The notes under the pieces are model-generated. The model worked only from the letters and a program-made list of their open reading frames with translations. It made no database searches and had not been told where the DNA came from. Shown one piece after another: positions 1 to 11,900 of a DNA stretch of 64,000 nt. The stretch covers positions 124,001 through 188,000 of the forward strand of contig JAMXBD010000369.1 of NCBI GenBank assembly GCA_024138025.1, in the 5' to 3' direction. Positions within the stretch are counted from its first letter, which is position 1. Each line of letters starts with the position of its first letter. The position numbers were made by a program, and so were the translations under genes. The DNA is from Combretum micranthum (lineage: Eukaryota; Streptophyta; Magnoliopsida; Myrtales; Combretaceae).

Positions 1-640
1 AACCAGCAGTTTCCGCGGTTCTACGCCACAAAAATAAAAAGAGAAAAAGAAACGAAAAGAAAAGAAAAGAAAATTATAAAAGTTTTGTGATTAAAAAAAA
101 ATATTTAAAACTATTTTTACATGAATAATATAAATTTATCTCCTATTCACAACATTTAATGTGTTGTTATTAATAATATAAGTAACAAATATATTTGAAA
201 TCATATGTTGTTGAGTTTATGTAAATTTCTAACGAAAATGAACTTTTTTTTCTTAACAATATGTGACTTATTTTTATATTGTTGGAACTTATTTTATCTT
301 GAATATTTTATATTTCACATTACTACTATGATAACTAAAAAATGCAAGTGATTGTATACATAACTATAGAATTTATTTTATCTAATATGATATAGACAGT
401 TATTGTTAAACTCAATGTTATTTCAAGTTAAAAATTTATTTTGTTTTTTTTTTTCTTACTTAAATTAAGTAAAGTATTTAACTGATTTCCTTTAGAACTG
501 AAACCAAACCATGGGAACTAATAGTTTCTAAGAACTAAGAACCAGATCTGTAGAGATGGGTTCAATTCCAGTTCCAATGTTTTTTAAACTTGAAAACCGA
601 TGGTTCGGATTCGATTCTAGACCCAAACCGGCCATGATGA
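1..640. repeat. Possible GGTTCC-type miniature element, cut by the window edge
   Basis: Degenerate GGTTCC/GAACC-like words occur at 1-30 and at about 500-640. The right end (about 610-642, CCGGCCATGATGACTTCTC) resembles the right end of the clearer element at 51374-51834 (CCGCCCCGTGATGATGTCTA). The left end is outside the window, so neither inverted repeats nor a target-site duplication can be checked. The 60-480 interval is plain AT-rich sequence. Confidence 0.3.
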
Positions 641-1981
641 CTTCTCGATGATACTACCATGCTCTTCATATATTCTCTCTTCTGAACACTGCCCGAGAAG
701 TATATGCGCTGTGACAAATATTTGGTAGCTACAGTCCTGGTCTAGCATTCACGCTCAACTACTAAAGATTAAGACATTTTGTAGGATTTGTTGCCAAATG
801 GGTCGCCGACGAATTAGACTATTCTATGCCAAATTATTTCAGATTACCCTAAACGGATCTTGGACACCCAGCTAATCACGGAAAAAATATTCAATAGGAT
901 AAAGATACACATGTAGGTAGCCATTAATCTTATGTTAATACATGATAGATCGTTTCTAAAATAATTATCATTCATGATTTATAAAAATAATAAAATTCCA
1001 AAAAAATGATTTATATTTATTTATCACGTACATATTATATGTTGCATATATTATCCACCAACCTTTTTTCTAGACACGGTCCAAACCGATAAGGCGGAAA
1101 TAGGTTATCAATTTGAACTTGGACTCGACAATATTTGTGGTCACACAAGAACAATAAGCGAATTTTCAATGATCTCTTTTAGTATTATCGGTTGTTTTTA
1201 AAATGGGACCACTTCCATGCTATAACGAGGGGGTATTGAGAAAAGGTGCAAAAGAAAAAAGAACAAAGTAAGAAGGACAAATGTATGTCAACACACGTGA
1301 CACGACAAAATACTTGTATAGATTTGTGGGTAGTAGATCAGAGATTTTTGTGGAATAAGGGAAGAGTCACAAGAGACAATCGTAAAAAATCATAGGCGCA
1401 GATCGATCTCCTATTTAAAAATTCTAGAGCTACAATGCCTCAATAGTGCACGTAGAAAAATTGGAAAAGTGGTCTAGGAAAAGCAAGTACAGGCGACGAC
1501 CACACCTAAAAGCCACTGATATGGTGATGATCACGTTTAAGACAACAGTAGTATTTGATAGCGACAACTAAAAGGTATAGTATAAATAATACCAAACAGC
1601 AAAATTCATCTGTATTGTATTTGGTATTTATGGCATTGGATAAGAACTTTTATATTGTTTATTAATTAGCTCAATATATACAAGTACAACACAATAATAT
1701 TATAAAGTTCGAGTTGTCTAATGAAAAGAGATTTTGTCTCGTTCTCATTATAATTTTTTTTTTAAATTGTCTAGTAATCTTAAGGTTTTTCTATCTAGTA
1801 CCAAAGTCCACAATAATAACCAAACAAGCAATTAGGATTTTTGTGCAATCTAACCCTAAAATGCTCCCTATATACTATATAGCTTTTAATTTCCACGAGG
1901 CCAATACAGTTCAGCGATTGCAGTCAACATTTGCTCCACTATATAAAGAAGAACTATTTCCAGCATATATAGAGTTAACCC

Positions 1982-1984
<3 letters not shown>

Positions 1985-2018
<34 letters not shown>
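1985..2018. repeat. (TC)n microsatellite
   Basis: Seventeen uninterrupted TC units. Open frames across it give Ser-Leu or Arg-Glu repeats on either strand and are not genes. Confidence 0.98.
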
Positions 2019-2020
<2 letters not shown>

Positions 2021-2281
2021 GCACACAGATGAAGTGGCGAAGTAACATATAGGTCATACATATGCCTGGCCCCCTGTATGCCACAAGCCATATGTTTTTT
2101 ATCACCTAGCTAATATCCATTAGCAGGGTTATGCTGCTGCCCGTGACATGCAAGGTGCCAGGCATGTATATGTCCTTGATGCCTCTTTTTTCTTTTCTCT
2201 TTGAGTACTTATTGGATTAATTTTGAAATCCATACCAGCCAATCCAAAGGTGGTATTAGCATACTTTGGTTTAATTTATAT

Positions 2282-2301
2282 TATATATATATATATATAT
2301 A
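2282..2301. repeat. (TA)n microsatellite
   Basis: Uninterrupted TA repeat followed by a short AC run. Confidence 0.9.
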
Positions 2302-3756
2302 GACACACACATAAATAAGTCGAGCATTGGTGAATTTGTAAGGAATGGAGGACAGGAATTAAGACATTCGATTATGTTATACATATCATTAAGTAAAGAT
2401 AGGATTCTGCTTTACTTTTTTCTATATTTTAAACTTGGTCAGTGGAACTGCGCATAAACCAGATTAAAGACTCATTGTCGTAACTCATTTTTCAATAGCC
2501 TGGATTGGTTTGGTTCCTTTTTGGTTTGCATCAAGCTAAATTGTTTTTTTTTTTTTTTTCTCTCCTCCCCGTTGGCCAGTGAGGTAAGTCGGTTTTGATT
2601 GGTTGATTTTGTACATTTACATCTTTCTTCCTCTGATAGATGTATTCATGCCTACATATCTATATGAAAATCTAATGAAATCCTTAAATTCTTTATGTTA
2701 TTAGCGTTGCACACAAGATGTATGCTTCCTATACATTGAAAATTAGCTAATTGACTTTATCAATTACAACTATAGATCACTTGAAACTTAGAAATCTTCA
2801 CTAGGATTGTGCATAAACATAAACAACTTACATAGATTATAGATCTATGATGTTTTTGGAGGCCTGCATGATTTTGTGAAGACCGTATTAGACTTTAAAA
2901 ATTACATAACATTAAGGGATGAAAGCCGTACTTTATGTTTTTGATGTGTTAAAACTCATTTTATTTTGTTTTACTTAGCTGATACTATTCTCCTTTACCC
3001 CCATTAGAAAACTAAACTTCTCCTCTATCCATTTGGAAAAACAAAAGAACAAAAAAAAGAAAAAAAATATCTTCATTACCCCACTATCGTGAATGGATGT
3101 TTTAACCTTAAAGCAAAGTTGGAGTCTCTCTTTTCTACAAAGTTTCTTATATGTTATTTAGTCTGTTTGGCAATTAATTAATTCCTTTTCTTTTTAATTT
3201 TGCGCACCCATATTGGGTGGGGATTGAGAAAATTAAAAATATTATTTAAAAAAAAATAAGACTGCTCATTGGTAAGAATAAATAAATAAATAAGGCACTT
3301 GAAATTAAATTTGTCTTCAACTCTAACAATGAATGGTGTCTTGAAGAAATATTAGAATCGTGTCTTGATGGTGTTAACATTAGTTTTTTTTTTTTTTTTT
3401 TATTAGCATCTTATGTAAACATAGATGGATCCATTTACTTGAGTATCTTTCTTGTATAAGAAAAATGAATGGATCAATTCAATAGCAAGAAAGAGCCGAT
3501 AATGTCTCATAATCTTGGGGAAGAGGAAGATAATTGTCTCCCATTTGAACGCACTTTTGTTGATGATATATATAAGAAAAGAAAAGAAAAAAATTACTTG
3601 TTAGTTAAATAAAGTTTTGAATCATGCGGCAGAGATGAGTGCTTTGCTTAGAGTATAAGAGATTTTGGCAAAGTCCAATCCACTCCTGTAGGTGCAAATT
3701 TTCTGTTGCCTTTAATTCATTGATTATAATGAGGTTGGTGTGAAATTTAAATGTAG

Positions 3757-5050
3757 TCTACAATGGATTTTAGTTCATATTTTACTTTGAAAGAATGGAG
3801 CAATGATTGTACTCCAGAGAGAGTAACGTTAAATGGGGTGGCCTTTGGCATGTAGATTCATGGGATTAAGTTGGATGAACTAACAGTTATGAATGCTAAG
3901 AGTATCGGTGCTTCCTTGGATAAAATAACTGATGATTAGCCTATTAAATTAGGTAATGGTATAAGAAGGGGATTCTTAGGTGTTGTGGTTGATATTAATT
4001 CCGCAAAGCCATTGAAGATGGAGATGTGTATAAGTTGAAGCAGGGATGAAAAATATAAAGATACTTACGAGTGACTATCAAATTTTCTTTTCTTTCCTTT
4101 TTTTGTTTTTTTCTCCCCTCATGTGGCAAACTTGGTCTAAAGCTATTGAGTGGGTTAAATGGGTTTAACCTGCCTTGACCTTTTTCAACATGCGGGTTAA
4201 ATGCGTCAACTCGCTTAATACATGGGCTAAAAATTAAGGCAACCTCCCTCCGCGAATTGGTAGGCTAACCCCAACACACAATAATTGACCGATTTATACC
4301 ATAGATCTTTTAGGGGAAGGGAAAAAAAGTCTAAGAAGAGACATGTTTTATTATCTACAGACTTATAGCTACTTTTTCTTATGTTAGAAACCCAGCTATA
4401 ATGTTTCTTTAGTATCTTTAAGTTGGAAGCAAAGTTAACTATAAGTTTGATTTACGGATAAATAATATGATGCAGCAATGTCTTTCCGATGTTCATGAAT
4501 TATGTAATGAAATGAAAAATTAGGTGTTCGGATGAATTTCGCTTCCAAATTAGATCTTTTATTTTTTTCTTTAGATTATATATCTTTGTATTCACATTAC
4601 AAATGGCCAACATAAGCTAGTAGTTTTTTTTTTTTCCTTTCTTTTAATTTTTCTTTTTATTTTACATGTCTACAAGCCAACTCAACTTACGATGAGAGAC
4701 GTGATTTAACCAATGGATTAAATGGGTTAAGCTAAAAAGCACACTTTTTAAATGAATTGAAAATTTTAACATGTGAGTTGACTTAGCTGGCCTGTATACC
4801 TCCCACTTGCACATCTCTAACTTGGTCATGTAACAAGGATATGTATCTAAAAGGTTGGATCTAGTGGAGGTTAAAGTCTTTCAATTCATGCGACTAGTGT
4901 TAATGGTGGTTTTGGATGAATGGGATTCAATTTAGAAATAGCTACCACTTGCGGAGGAAAGCTTCATATGGCTCTTCTAATCAAGCTCATTCTAGTTTAA
5001 TATACCCATCTAACTTTTTTTTGCCTTTGGTGTTGTAGCCTAAGAAATAC
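3757..5050 (+). pseudogene. LINE-like ORF1 fragment (DUF4283 and CCHC zinc-knuckle type), interrupted
   Basis: From 3757 the plus frame reads as the N-terminal domain typical of plant L1-type LINE ORF1 proteins (DUF4283): a Phe-Thr-Leu-Lys-Glu-Trp start, then an Ile-His-Gly motif, then Val-Val-Asp-Ile-Asn, then Lys-Pro-Leu-Lys. There is an in-frame TAG where a Trp normally precedes Ile-His-Gly, a second TAG near 3937, and more stops near 4036 and 4071. A hAT-type miniature element (4138-4819) interrupts the frame. Beyond it, at 4820-4845, the sequence continues into the Gly-His and Cys of a CCHC knuckle. The end is uncertain, since similarity fades after about 5000. No reverse transcriptase follows, so this is a truncated dead copy. 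A DUF4283-type fragment that did not come from a LINE is possible. Confidence 0.65.
4138..4819. mobile_element. hAT-type non-autonomous element (MITE), 682 bp
   Basis: The element is flanked by a perfect 8-bp direct repeat ACTTGGTC (4130-4137 and 4820-4827), the TSD length of the hAT superfamily. Its ends form an imperfect terminal inverted repeat: TAAAGCTATTGAGTGGG on the left, and TAGAGATGTGCAAGTGGG when the right end is read on the minus strand. Just inside are GGGTTAAATGGGTT-like subterminal words (4150-4215 and 4715-4735). It encodes no protein. It sits inside the zinc-knuckle part of a LINE-like ORF and resembles the element at 41705-42453. Confidence 0.85.
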
Positions 5051-5377
5051 CCTAGAGAAATTCTATAAATTTCAACTCCTTTAGCATTCCTCAATCTTCT
5101 TTAACTGATGTTCAATTTCTGACACACGCCAATTGCAAAAGATGAAACTAACATTTTCACCAAATTCTCCTTCCATTGATGTTGCAAATGCTAATCTATA
5201 TTAACAAAAAACCACCTAATCAAACTTAGTTTCTCAACCTTAACCTACCTCTCCTAACATCGAGACTATTCCCCAATCCAACAATTTTCACTTATACAAT
5301 GCTGCATTGACTAATTCCTAAGCTTCCTGACACTATCTTTTTTAATTAAAACAAACTATGATTTTTGTTGTTTCATA
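5051..5377. other. Intergenic spacer left of the chromovirus
   Basis: AT-rich sequence with no motif that I can assign. It may be the degraded tail of the LINE-like fragment. Confidence 0.4.
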
Positions 5378-8300
5378 TGTCACTCTTCGAGGGTAACCTA
5401 GTAGTAGTAAACAGCCACACTTGTACATTATTACTAGTTAACCTTTAAAGAATGGTATATTTTCAAACAACATGATCTTTTAGTTGCATTGATAAGAAAT
5501 GATAAATACATATAAGCTATAAATTAGTAAATATCTGCCATCACAAGTAGTGAATATCATAATATTATTACAGACCATAATTCTATTCTATAATTTTCCA
5601 AATACATAAACTGATAGTACAAGTACTAACTAACTTATAACTAGAAATAAAGATAAATAACATAACCCAAAGATCCCATATTTTTCTAGCTTCTAAGTTT
5701 TTATCGGAGCCATTCTCTTAGAAGATATAAGCCATGGTCGTAGCGTTAACTTGAAAGGTCTTTAGGACTGTGAGCGAAACCACGGGCTCAGTGAATAACC
5801 AGTCATATTACACACCAAGCAAGTTTATTAACAAATCATATGTAATACAACAATCAAGCATATACACGGATACAAGCTTGGATGATCTAGAATCCAAACA
5901 AGAAAAAGATTTGCACCCTCTTTTTAGGATTAAAGAACAATTACTTAATGACCCACTTACCCAGGAGAGACTAAGTACACAAGTAAATCAACAATTTCTC
6001 ATTTTAAGATTATCACTTTAATTTTAGGATATTTTAACTGACCATTTCGTGCATCGTACCTTAGAAACTCCCTAAGTATTAATCATTTCAAAGCAATACT
6101 ACGGACGGCATTCTTCGTTGCCACTTAGTTCCCGTAGAACCGACGAAACAAAGAAAACCTTGAAAGAACTAATACTTTAGAAAAACCAAGCATTAACAGA
6201 GAACTGAAATATTAATACATAACAGGCTGTCACTCTTTTTAAATATGCAATAATGCAGTTCGTGTAATGCATGATTGTTTTAATTATAAAGCCAGTAATT
6301 TATAGTCAAGCTTGTGGTGATTATACAATTCACACTCAACATAATCATGCTTTTCTCAAGTCATCATGCAATCTGTATTATTACTTTTATTATTCTGATT
6401 TAGTAACCAAACAAACAACTCACAACACATATTCAATGGATTTCCATAACAACCATATTTTATCTTTACTTTACATATGTCATTGGTTACAAACACAAAC
6501 GATGTAATAGATCTGAGTTACTCACCTACTCATGATGGCTAGTCATAACAGTCTACTAGGAAATCCTCAACGGTATCAAGATCACCTATTGAGATGAATA
6601 AAAATATTCATCAATACGACATAGATTACATATTTAAACTCCTATGAGTACCTAAGTGTCCTATATTAGTATTGGAAGTAATTTCTATTACTTGTATTGG
6701 TCTTTTTAGGTAAGGATACTATGATAATAGATTTTATTATTTTTTATCTTTAGTTTCATTTTGCTTGTCTTAATATTAAGAATATTTCATTTTTATTGAG
6801 TAGTTATAGAGTTTATATTCAGTAGATCAATATTTTATTATTATTTTTATATCATTTTTTAATTGACCAATTATGATAACTAATATTTATTTTCTATCAT
6901 TTAGTTTCATCGTGTTTCTCTTTATCTTCGTTCATGTTATTATCTGTTATTTATGGTATCACATTATCTTCAATTCTAGCTTATCTACTTTTCCATTCTT
7001 GTAAATATATACCTATTGTAATTTTAATCTTTTATTATACACAAGTATTTTATTTGGAATAACTTCTAAAGTTTATCTATTAATCAAGTATTATACATAT
7101 TAATATTTATATTTATTTATTTATTTATCATATTTAATGTGCAGTCTCCTCTTCTTTCTTATAGATATATATATTTGTTTACGAACGAAACAGACTTCTA
7201 GGAAAAATTTGCATGTACGCAAGAATCTTATGCCACCGGCGTTGAACTCAAGAATGTCGGTGTTTGTATATTTTACATGTATCTTTGTATCAATGACGTT
7301 GGCTCAAGGCCATCAGCATTACAATGTAGACCGGCGTTGAGTTTTAGTTTGCCAGTGTATGTTCATTTTATGTAAAAAAATGTTACGAAGCTGCTGTTTC
7401 CAGTGTACGCCGTCTTAACACCGCCAGCTTATCCTTTTATGCCACCGACGTTAAGCACTTACACCACCCGTGTGGGGCCAGTGTTGATACTATTCATCTT
7501 TTTCCTCGTTTTTTCTCCATTTGTAACTTATTTCTCCTAAGTTATAGGTATATTACACATACATCTAAGCTATTTCTAAGTTTTTTTACATGCTCCATGA
7601 GTATTTTTCATTACATATCTTTCCAAATGACACTTTATAATCATCATACTACTTGGTTTCTAGCTACTACATACATCATAACACATATATAGAGTGTTAA
7701 GGTGGATATTACCTTGTTAGGGCTGGTGTTGTGTTGCTAAACCCTCTCCCAAAGCTTGATACGACCTTATTATTTTTCTTTGACTTTGTTTTTTCTTCTT
7801 GACTCTTTTTCTTCAAGAATTCGGCTAGCTAGTTTCAAGAAGATCCCAACCATGTAATTTGTGCATATTGCACCGTATATGTACATTATTTATTATAATA
7901 TTATTTAATTAATTATTAAACTTAGTTTTAAGATAGTTTATTAAGTTAAACGGGTATAAATATGACAATTATTTAAGGGGTTCTATCTCCAAAAATTTAT
8001 TTAAAGTTTCTATAAAAGCTATAGATTGTCTTTGGGTTTAAAGTTTACACAATTAATCATTTTGAAGGTTTTATCTTACTCGATTAGGGTTTTCTAAGTT
8101 TAATAGGTCAATTTTTGTTTCAGTCTCTAATAGCTTGAGAATTATCTAACTAGAATAATAATGTGATCAAACATTTAATTGGAGTCTATGTTATGAGTTA
8201 TGGATCTATTTTTGTTTTTATTATATATTTATAAATATAACGGTTTATCCTTAAATTATCGTTTTCTAACTATAAACTTTATTGATCATTTACTTTCTAT

Positions 8301-8537
8301 ATTTGAATTCCTATCTTATTCATTTCTATATTTTAAATTTTTGTACCAGCTACGAAATCTTGTCTTTGTATCTATTACTATTTAGGATACTTAATTTTAG
8401 GGTTTAAAGTTTATATAGGTTCATTATTATTTGTGGTTTTAATCTAAGGTCTTTGTTGAGTCTTACACTAACCTTCTATTTTCTATATTTGTATTTCTAT
8501 TCATTTCTACTTGTATGAAAAATTCTCGAGGTTTACA
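5378..8537 (-). repeat. 3' LTR of the chromovirus
   Basis: This is a 3.16-kb direct repeat of 14887-18493. On the element strand it begins TGTAAACC (8537) and ends GAGTGACA (5378), giving the usual TG...CA ends. Long stretches match the other LTR with scattered substitutions, for example 5521-5660 against 15022-15160. It lacks a segment of about 386 bp that is present in the partner LTR (17309-17694), with the junction near 7765. It also contains CACTA-like GC-rich words (about 7225-7500). Confidence 0.92.
7225..7500. repeat. GC-rich subterminal-repeat-like words inside the LTR
   Basis: In an AT-rich LTR this stretch carries repeated words of the form ATGCCACCGGCGTTGA (7230-7245) and ATGCCACCGACGTTAA (7439-7454), plus ACCGGCGTTGAG, GCCAGTGT and CCAGTGTACGCC. 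Repeated GCCGGCGTTAA-like words are typical of the subterminal regions of plant CACTA elements. The same block is in the partner LTR, so it was there before the element transposed. I see no CACTA terminus or 3-bp duplication. Confidence 0.45.
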
Positions 8538-8563
8538 TTCTCTTCCACCCCCGCCCCTCTTTT
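8538..8563 (-). other. Polypurine tract of the chromovirus
   Basis: On the element strand, 26 bases that are almost all purine (A4-GAGGGG, then GGGGGTGGAAGAGAA after one C) end directly at the TG of the 3' LTR. This is where Ty3/gypsy elements prime plus-strand synthesis, and it fixes the LTR boundary at 8537. Confidence 0.9.
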
Positions 8564-8599
8564 AAAATAAGTTTTTACCCCAAAGCTTACATGCATACT

Positions 8600-8980
8600 T
8601 GAATTCTCAAAAAGATGGGGATAGCTCTTCTTAATCTCATCCTCCAGTTTCCATGTCATTTCTTCAGTTTAGGGATCCATAACACTTTAACATAGCGGAT
8701 TTCTTTATTTTTGAGAGTTTGCACTTTTCTGTCTAATATTCGAATAGGTGTTTCTCCTATGTTAGGTTTTCTTTGAGATCTATCAGTTCCAATTCAACTA
8801 CTTTATCTAAATCTAGTACATATTTCCTTAGTACTGATATATAAAAAACATTATGTATATTAGATAAGTTTGGTGGCAATGCCAGGCGATACGCCAGATT
8901 TCCAACTCGTTCCAAGATCTCAAATGGTCCAATATACCTGAGGCTTAATTTTCCTTTGTTTTTCCACTATAAAGACTTTT
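8600..8980 (-). pseudogene. Integrase C-terminus and chromodomain remnant
   Basis: Minus-strand reading from about 8980 gives the Lys-Leu-Ser-Pro-Arg-Tyr-Ile-Gly-Pro-Phe segment that precedes chromodomains in Tekay/Del elements, then an Asn-Leu-Ser-Asn-Ile-His-Asn-Val-Phe stretch. At 8600-8665 there is a Thr-Trp-Lys-Leu-Glu-Asp-Glu box followed by Tyr-Pro-His-Leu-Phe, the usual chromodomain end. Stops and at least one frameshift interrupt the frame (about 8670-8770). In live relatives this domain binds chromatin marks and steers integration. Confidence 0.8.
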
Positions 8981-9960
8981 GATCGGACTTATCTTCAAAT
9001 AAACATGATCTGCTTCAGTAAACTTCAATTCCTTTCTTTTCAAGTCTGCTAAGCTCTGTTCTTGCCTCTGAGCTTCTTTCATCTTCTACTTTATCACAGT
9101 AGCTTTGTCAATTGTTTCATGTACCATTTCAGGTCTAACCATTACTTTCTCCAAATTATCCCAGATCAATGATGATCGACACTTTCTACCGTATAGTGCT
9201 TTACATGATGGCATCACGATACTTGAGTGATAACTATTGATATATGCAAATTCCACCAATGGTAAGTGTTGATCTCAATTTTCCTTGAATTCTAGGATAC
9301 ATGATCTCAACATATCTTCTAAGGTCTGAATGGTCAATGCTGTTTATCCATCAGTTTGGATGATATGTTGTACTAAACTTTAGTTGTGTTCCCAAGGCTT
9401 TTTGTAATCCTTGCCAGAATCTAGAAACAAATCATAGATTTCGATCTAACACGATACTAGTAGGCACATCATGTAATCTCACAATTTCCTTTAAGTATAT
9501 TTGTGCCAACTTTTCCAATGGATATGTCATGTTAATTGGCAAGAAATGAGCTGATTTAGTGAGTCTATCCATGATGACCCAAAGGGAATCATATTCTGCA
9601 TTTGTCTTAGGAAATGAACATACGAAATCCTTGGAATTTTCGTCTTCAGCTTTTACCCTTTGACATACATCACATTTAGCAACAAACTCAGCAACATTCT
9701 TTGTCATTCCATTCCACTATATGCACTTTTCAACTCTTGATATGTCTTTGTCTCTCCTGGATATACAAAATACCCAGAATAATGTGCTTCATGCATTAAA
9801 TCCTTCCTCAAGCTTGTGTCGTGTGGCACACACAATCTTTTATTCATTCTTAACACTCCTTTTTCATCCACATGAAAATCCTTGTATCTTCCTATGATAT
9901 TACTTGCCTAATTTCTTGGGATTATGGGTTTTATTTTTGAGCTTCCTTGATTCGTTGGAG
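8981..9960 (-). pseudogene. Ty3/gypsy integrase remnant
   Basis: The clearest open part is 9432-9707. It has the last two cysteines of the HHCC zinc finger (Cys-Asp-Val-Cys-Gln), then the Trp-Val-Ile-Met-Asp-Arg-Leu-Thr-Lys-Ser-Ala-His-Phe core block typical of plant gypsy integrases. Roughly 20 residues that usually lie between the finger and the first catalytic Asp are missing, and the frame is kept across that gap. Downstream, the Phe-Trp-x2-Leu-Gln-Lys-Ala-Leu-Gly block and a Tyr-His-Pro motif (about 9300-9420) follow after a stop. The DDE catalytic domain is therefore incomplete. Confidence 0.88.
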
Positions 9961-10208
9961 TAACGTAGGCACCAAAACCAAGTTTCCAAGTTCAGCTACT
10001 AAACCAAGTTTAATTTCTCAAACTCCTTAATAAGGTCTTTCTGCTCAGTCAACATTGAAGGCACTTCTCCATAATTCTTCTGGGCTTAATGCATCAACTA
10101 CAACATTAACTTTGCCAGGACGATAGTTGATGGTTAAATCATAATCTTTAATCAGTTCTAACCATCTACGTTGTCTCATCTTCAACTCCTTTTGTGTAAA
10201 TATATACT

Positions 10209-10529
10209 TCAAACTCTTGTGATCGGCATATATTTCACATTTTTGTCCATATAAGTAATGGTGCCAAATTTTGAGTGTAAAAACAATAACGCTAACTCTA
10301 AATCATGAGTGGGGTAATTCATCTCATGTGGTTTTAACTGTCTTGAAGCATATGCTATTACTCTCCTGTTTTGCATCAATACACACCCTAAACCATTCCT
10401 GAATGCATCACCGTATACAGCATATGGATCCTTATCATTTGGCAAAACCAATACTAGTGCTGATATTAATCTGTTTTTCAATTCTTGGGAAACTCTATTC
10501 TCGTTGATCATTCCATTCGAATTTCTCAT
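10209..10529 (-). pseudogene. Ty3/gypsy RNase H remnant
   Basis: The open segment shows the Gly-Leu-Gly-Cys-Val-Leu-Met-Gln block, then [13 protein letters not shown] and a Tyr-Pro-Thr-His-Asp-Leu-Glu block. These are the three signatures of gypsy RNase H. The domain normally degrades RNA in RNA-DNA hybrids during reverse transcription. The frame breaks on both sides. The expected Thr-Asp-Ala near the N-terminus reads Gly-Asp-Ala, so the catalytic Asp is kept. Confidence 0.9.
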
Positions 10530-10559
10530 TCTTCCTGGTTAACTACATGTGGTCGCGCA

Positions 10560-11290
10560 ATCTTTGAGAAATCTTTCACAAATTTCTGGTAATATCCTAC
10601 TAATCCCAAGAAACTCTTTACTTCTATAACTGTTTTTGGTCTTTTTTCATTTTGCAATAGCTTTAAATTTCACAGGATCCACAGATGTTCCATCACCGGA
10701 GACAATATGTCTAAGAAATGCTACTTTTAAGCCAAAATTCACTTTTGGACAATTTGGCATAAAGCTTATTATCTCTCAGGATCTGTAATACACTTCTCAA
10801 GTGTTTATCATGTTGCTCTTTAGTAGATGAATATACTAGTATATCATCTATGAATACGATCACACAAATATCCAATAAAGTTCTAAAGATTCGGCTCATC
10901 AAGTCCATGAAAACTGTAGGTGCATTTGTTAATCCAAATGACATAACCAAAAATTCATAATGACTATACCTAGTTCGGAATGCAGTCTTTGGTACATCCT
11001 CCGCCTTTATTCGGATTTGATGATATCCTGACTTTAAATCAATTTGAGAAAATACCTTTACTCCTCTCAATTGATTAAAGAGATCATCAATTCTTGGTAA
11101 AAGATATTTGTTCTTGATAGTAGCTCTGTTTAATTCCCTGTAATCAATACAAAGTCTCATTGAACCATCTTTCTTCTTAACAAACAGTACTGTTGCTCCC
11201 CATGATGAAACACTTGGTCTAATAAATCCTTTATCCAACAACTCTTGCAATTATACCTTTTAATTCTTTTAACTCCATAGGTGCCATTCG
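10560..11290 (-). pseudogene. Ty3/gypsy reverse transcriptase, longest intact segment
   Basis: The open part is 10711-11250 (179 codons). It contains the Phe-Val-Lys-Lys-Lys-Asp-Gly-Ser and Cys-Ile-Asp-Tyr-Arg-Glu-Leu-Asn blocks, the Leu-Pro-Arg-Ile-Asp block, [11 protein letters not shown], and the catalytic Phe-Ile-Asp-Asp box. All three catalytic aspartates appear present. A stop at about 11248-11255 separates it from the upstream linker, and the frame is lost near 10710 at the thumb. The fragment alone could not act, but the fold signatures are unmistakable. Confidence 0.95.
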
Positions 11291-11639
11291 ATATGGAGCT
11301 TTTGATACGAGCTCAGTTCTAGTTATCAAGTCAATAGAGAATTCAACTTCTCTATGTGGGGTTAATCCAGTAATTCATTTGGAAATACATTTGGATATTC
11401 GCATTATGTTCTTATAGTGTAAATATCTATTTCTTTTGATTCACCCTCCATAGCTCTAAGAATACATCTGTGTAATTCCATATCCTCTTCATTTTAACCT
11501 CAATTGTTGTTATCCTGCTTCCTACTTCCTACTTCTTTAAGTATCTCACCCATATACTCCTTTCTTTCTCCTTGATTGTTGACAAAAGATATCATCTTAA
11601 GACGATAGTCAAGTTTTGCTTTTATAGCAGTTAAGAAGT

Positions 11640-11900
11640 CATACCTAAAATAACATCATACTTCTATAAATCTACCTAGGTCAAATCAGCAAATGATTCT
11701 TGATTCCCAATCTTTAATGGACAACTCCTTATTATATTTCGTGTTATCACTAGGTCTCCTATTGGTGTAGTAACTCCTAACTCCTTACTCATGGTCTCAG
11801 TTAGTAGTTCTACATGTCTTACTAATCTAACGTTTATGAAAGAATGTGTTGTTCTCGTGTAAAATAAAGCATATGTAGTTTGATCTTTCACTTGGATTGT
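11640..11900 (-). pseudogene. Retroviral-type aspartic protease remnant, active site lost
   Basis: An open segment at 11676-11891 aligns with gypsy proteases: a hydrophobic lead-in, then the active-site loop and Thr-His-Ser-Phe-Ile. Where the family has the catalytic Asp-Thr/Ser-Gly triplet, this copy reads Tyr-Thr-Arg. Both the catalytic Asp and the following Gly are gone. Live proteases of this kind cut the Gag-Pol polyprotein. Confidence 0.82.

Larger units (their letters stand above)
641..3756. other. Intergenic AT-rich sequence
   Basis: I see no supported gene. Apart from a TC microsatellite, a TA run and several poly-T tracts (about 2545-2560 and 3386-3403), nothing is recognisable. 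Short open frames here, such as one crossing the TC run, show no protein similarity that I recognise. Confidence 0.6.

Noticed and set aside
1714..2105. Open frames on both strands across the TC microsatellite
   Set aside because: The codons come from the dinucleotide repeat and AT-rich flanks; no domain or homology pattern.
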